Shown piece after piece: positions 62,101-64,000 of a DNA stretch of 64,000 nt. Where the stretch lies: NCBI GenBank assembly GCA_949300385.1, contig CASGDZ010000001.1:1-64000 (forward strand), written 5' to 3'. The DNA is from an uncultured Christensenella sp. GTDB taxonomy: Bacteria > Bacillota > Clostridia > Christensenellales > UBA1242. The notes under the pieces are model-generated. The model was not told where the DNA came from and did not search any database. It was given only the letters and a program-made list of their open reading frames with translations. The first letter of the stretch is position 1; each line of letters starts with the position of its first letter. The translations under genes were made by a program, and so were the position numbers.

Positions 62101-62298
62101 ATGCTATTTGAACCACCTATTGATTTATTAGTAAGCATCGCAGGTTGCAGATATGCGGTTGCTGTTATTGTGGGCGCTCGTGCTAAAGATTTGGAAAATA
62201 AAATCCCTGCACTTTTAAACGGAAGTGCTAACCTTGCTATTGATTATGCTGCGGGCGAATTAGTTAGAGGCGAGGTTATAGGCGTTCAATCTAAATAA
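62101..62298 (+). CDS. rpoZ: RNA polymerase omega subunit
   Basis: A 65-residue omega subunit: EPPIDLLVSIAGCRYAVAVIVGARAKDLE matches the family, and a helical part follows. It helps assemble RNA polymerase. AAGGAG precedes the ATG. priA starts one base into its stop codon (TAATG), as in other Bacillota. Confidence 0.9.
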   Translation: MLFEPPIDLLVSIAGCRYAVAVIVGARAKDLENKIPALLNGSANLAIDYAAGELVRGEVIGVQSK

Positions 62299-64000
62299 TG
62301 TATGCACAAGTAATTGTCGATATATCAAACGATGCTCTTGATAGAGTGTTTGACTATATCGCGCTACCTGATACAGAAGTTGGTATGCGAGTGCGTGTGC
62401 CATTTGCAAATCGTACGATATTGGGTTATGTTATTAAACTCAGTGAAACGACTGACTTCGATGAGACTAAAATTAAGCCTATTATTAAAAATCTAGAGAG
62501 TGTCCCTAAATTGAAGCCCGAAATTTTAGAGGTTTGTAGATTTTTGTGCGGACGCTTTTTTTTGCGTTTGTCGGATGCGATTAAGTTAGTTTTGCCTTCA
62601 TGCGTTAGATTGGATAAATCTAAGGAGCAATATTCTTCATATGTTCGACCACTTTTAGATATTGATACTGCTATCAATATAATAGGCAAACGCGCAAAAT
62701 CTCAATTATCAGTTGTTGCATTTTTATGTGAGCAAGGAGAATCGGATTATACAAAACTATGCGAAATGTTTTCGCGCTCAAGTGTTAACGCGCTGATAGA
62801 TAAAGGTATTATAGAACGCACATATACTAGAAAATTGCGTTCGCCAGAGAGTAGCGAAGCGAGTGTAGAGAAAAATGTTTTAACCGATTTACAACAAAAA
62901 GCGGTTGATACAATTGCAAATAATGATGATATATTTTTATTAAAAGGCGTTACTGGTAGTGGTAAAACTGAAGTATATATGACCATTATTGAGAAGGCAC
63001 TTTTACAAGGTAAAACTGCCATAATGTTAGTACCAGAAATATCGCTTACTCCACAGATGATGTCGCGATTTAATTCGCGTTTTCCGTCATTGGTTGCAGT
63101 TTTACATAGCGGACTAAGTGAGGGAGAAAGGTATGATGAATGGGATAGAATTTTTACAGGTCAAGCACGCGTCGTTCTAGGCGCAAGATCTGCGATTTTT
63201 GCCCCTGTCGAAAACTTAGGTGTTATCGTTATAGATGAAGAGCATGATAGTTCATACACAAGCGAAACAAACCCTAGATATTTTACACATGATGTCGCTC
63301 AGTTTAGAGCAAGGTATAATCATTGTCCGCTGATTTTAGGGAGTGCAACGCCTAGTATTGAAAGTTATAAAAAGGCAATGGATGGCGTTTATAAATTAGT
63401 CGAACTACCCGAGCGTATAAACAATATTGCAATGCCTAAAATCGAAATTGTAGATATGTTGTCCGAATTAATGGAAGGCAACACATCTCCATATAGTAAA
63501 AAACTAATTGCGAAATTAGATGAATGTATTGCAAATAAAAAGCAAGCAATTTTGTTTATAAACAGGCGCGGTTTTGCTTCGTTTGTACTTTGCCGTGAAT
63601 GCGGATATAGGGCTAAATGCGACGATTGCGAAGTGAGTTTGGTGTACCATAAAGAAGATAATGAATTAAAATGTCATTTTTGTGGTAAGCGTTATCGCGC
63701 ACTCACAAATTGTCCGAACTGCCATAGCACAAATATAAAATATGGTGCTTTGGGGACAGAACGCGTTTGCGAAGATTTAAAAAAGATGTTTAATGTATCA
63801 ATTTTTAGAATGGATAATGACACGACGCGTGTTAAAAATGGACATAAGCATATATTAGAGCAATTTGCGAATACAACACCAAGCATATTAGTAGGAACGC
63901 AGATGATAGCAAAAGGTCATGACTATCCAAATGTGGCGTTTGTTGGAATACTCGATGCAGATGTGAGTTTATACAATAGCGATTATAAGTCGAACGAACG
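62298..64000 (+). CDS. priA: Primosomal protein N' (PriA helicase), partial
   Basis: The frame starts at ATG 62298 and is still open at the right edge, so about 567 residues are visible. The N-terminal DNA-binding part is present (VIVDISNDALDRVFDY), then the helicase core: Walker A GVTGSGKTEVY, DEEH box VIDEEHDSSY, LGSATPSIES, and the zinc-binding cysteines (CRECGYRAKCDDC and CHFCGKRYRALTNCPNC). The helicase motif V/VI region (GTQMIAKGHDYPNV) is reached just before the edge. It restarts stalled replication forks. The start overlaps the rpoZ stop by one base. Confidence 0.96.
   Translation, partial: MYAQVIVDISNDALDRVFDYIALPDTEVGMRVRVPFANRTILGYVIKLSETTDFDETKIKPIIKNLESVPKLKPEILEVCRFLCGRFFLRLSDAIKLVLPSCVRLDKSKEQYSSYVRPLLDIDTAINIIGKRAKSQLSVVAFLCEQGESDYTKLCEMFSRSSVNALIDKGIIERTYTRKLRSPESSEASVEKNVLTDLQQKAVDTIANNDDIFLLKGVTGSGKTEVYMTIIEKALLQGKTAIMLVPEISLTPQMMSRFNSRFPSLVAVLHSGLSEGERYDEWDRIFTGQARVVLGARSAIFAPVENLGVIVIDEEHDSSYTSETNPRYFTHDVAQFRARYNHCPLILGSATPSIESYKKAMDGVYKLVELPERINNIAMPKIEIVDMLSELMEGNTSPYSKKLIAKLDECIANKKQAILFINRRGFASFVLCRECGYRAKCDDCEVSLVYHKEDNELKCHFCGKRYRALTNCPNCHSTNIKYGALGTERVCEDLKKMFNVSIFRMDNDTTRVKNGHKHILEQFANTTPSILVGTQMIAKGHDYPNVAFVGILDADVSLYNSDYKSNE

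Noticed and set aside
1-64000. A CRISPR array or Cas genes
   Set aside because: No regularly spaced repeats and no Cas-like proteins are seen; the RT belongs to the DGR and not to a Cas1-fused type.

Overview
The window is a very AT-rich stretch of a low-GC Gram-positive genome. The gene set (hrcA-grpE-dnaK-dnaJ under CIRCE, RNase J, SigK, YlbJ, FakA, Asp23/Gls24, plsX-rnc) points to an anaerobic Clostridia-like member of the Bacillota. TGA acts as a normal stop. SigK-like and YlbJ-like genes suggest a sporulating ancestry. A phosphoketolase together with Pta and AckA suggests acetate-forming sugar fermentation.

Region 1 (1-8450) is an accessory block with every gene on the minus strand, ending at a 3' tRNA fragment. 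Its core is a complete diversity-generating retroelement (DGR). In transcription order it holds an Avd-like protein (7930-7361), the template repeat TR (7302-7199), a structured spacer, a DGR-type reverse transcriptase (6977-5958) and a target gene (5887-3569). The variable repeat VR lies at 5651-5548 inside the target, followed by a GC-rich hairpin. TR and VR are both 104 bp and align without gaps. All 18 differences fall on adenines of the TR coding strand and change 13 residues. The target is unusual: VR lies near the N-terminus, in a DUF6273-like domain whose two halves appear in swapped order, and this is fused to a MoxR-type AAA+ ATPase. Downstream come a short AAA-like protein lacking a P-loop and a metallopeptidase/VWA protein. 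The likely picture is an adenine-mutagenised sensor driving an ATPase-VWA effector.

Region 2 (8481-17811) holds small membrane and hypothetical genes, murG, an SDR oxidoreductase, a frameshift-split YgjV-like gene and tRNAs Arg, Gly, Lys, Leu, Gln and His. Five places in the window (8.2-8.45, 14.46, 16.23, 16.51 and 51.62 kb) show the same odd arrangement: a partial direct copy of a tRNA next to the intact gene (or, at 8.2 kb, a 3' half), a structured insert, and a short inverted copy of the neighbouring tRNA segment. Two inserts share a 72-bp core that differs by four bases, two of which form a compensatory base-pair change.

Region 3 (17979-50265) is chromosomal core: phosphoketolase, a MacB-like ABC exporter, an M16 peptidase, RNase J, TrmR and TrhP (tRNA U34 modification), a lipid kinase, FeoAB, Der, a divergent sigma-70-like protein, PlsY, TatD, RNase P RNA, SigK, LepA, HemW, the heat-shock operon (with a GrpE carrying a 16-cysteine N-terminal tail), L28, Gls24 and FakA. 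Several genes (M16, der, plsY, lepA, hemW) have a -10 box ending 6-7 nt before the start codon and no Shine-Dalgarno, so their mRNAs are probably leaderless.

Region 4 (50406-64000) has a small Cys/Ser-rich peptide gene, a second tRNA cluster (Gly, Val, Leu, Cys), a DUF4364 protein, YlbJ, a patatin-like protein, pta, ackA, rpmF, plsX, rnc, rpoZ and the first part of priA, which runs off the right edge.
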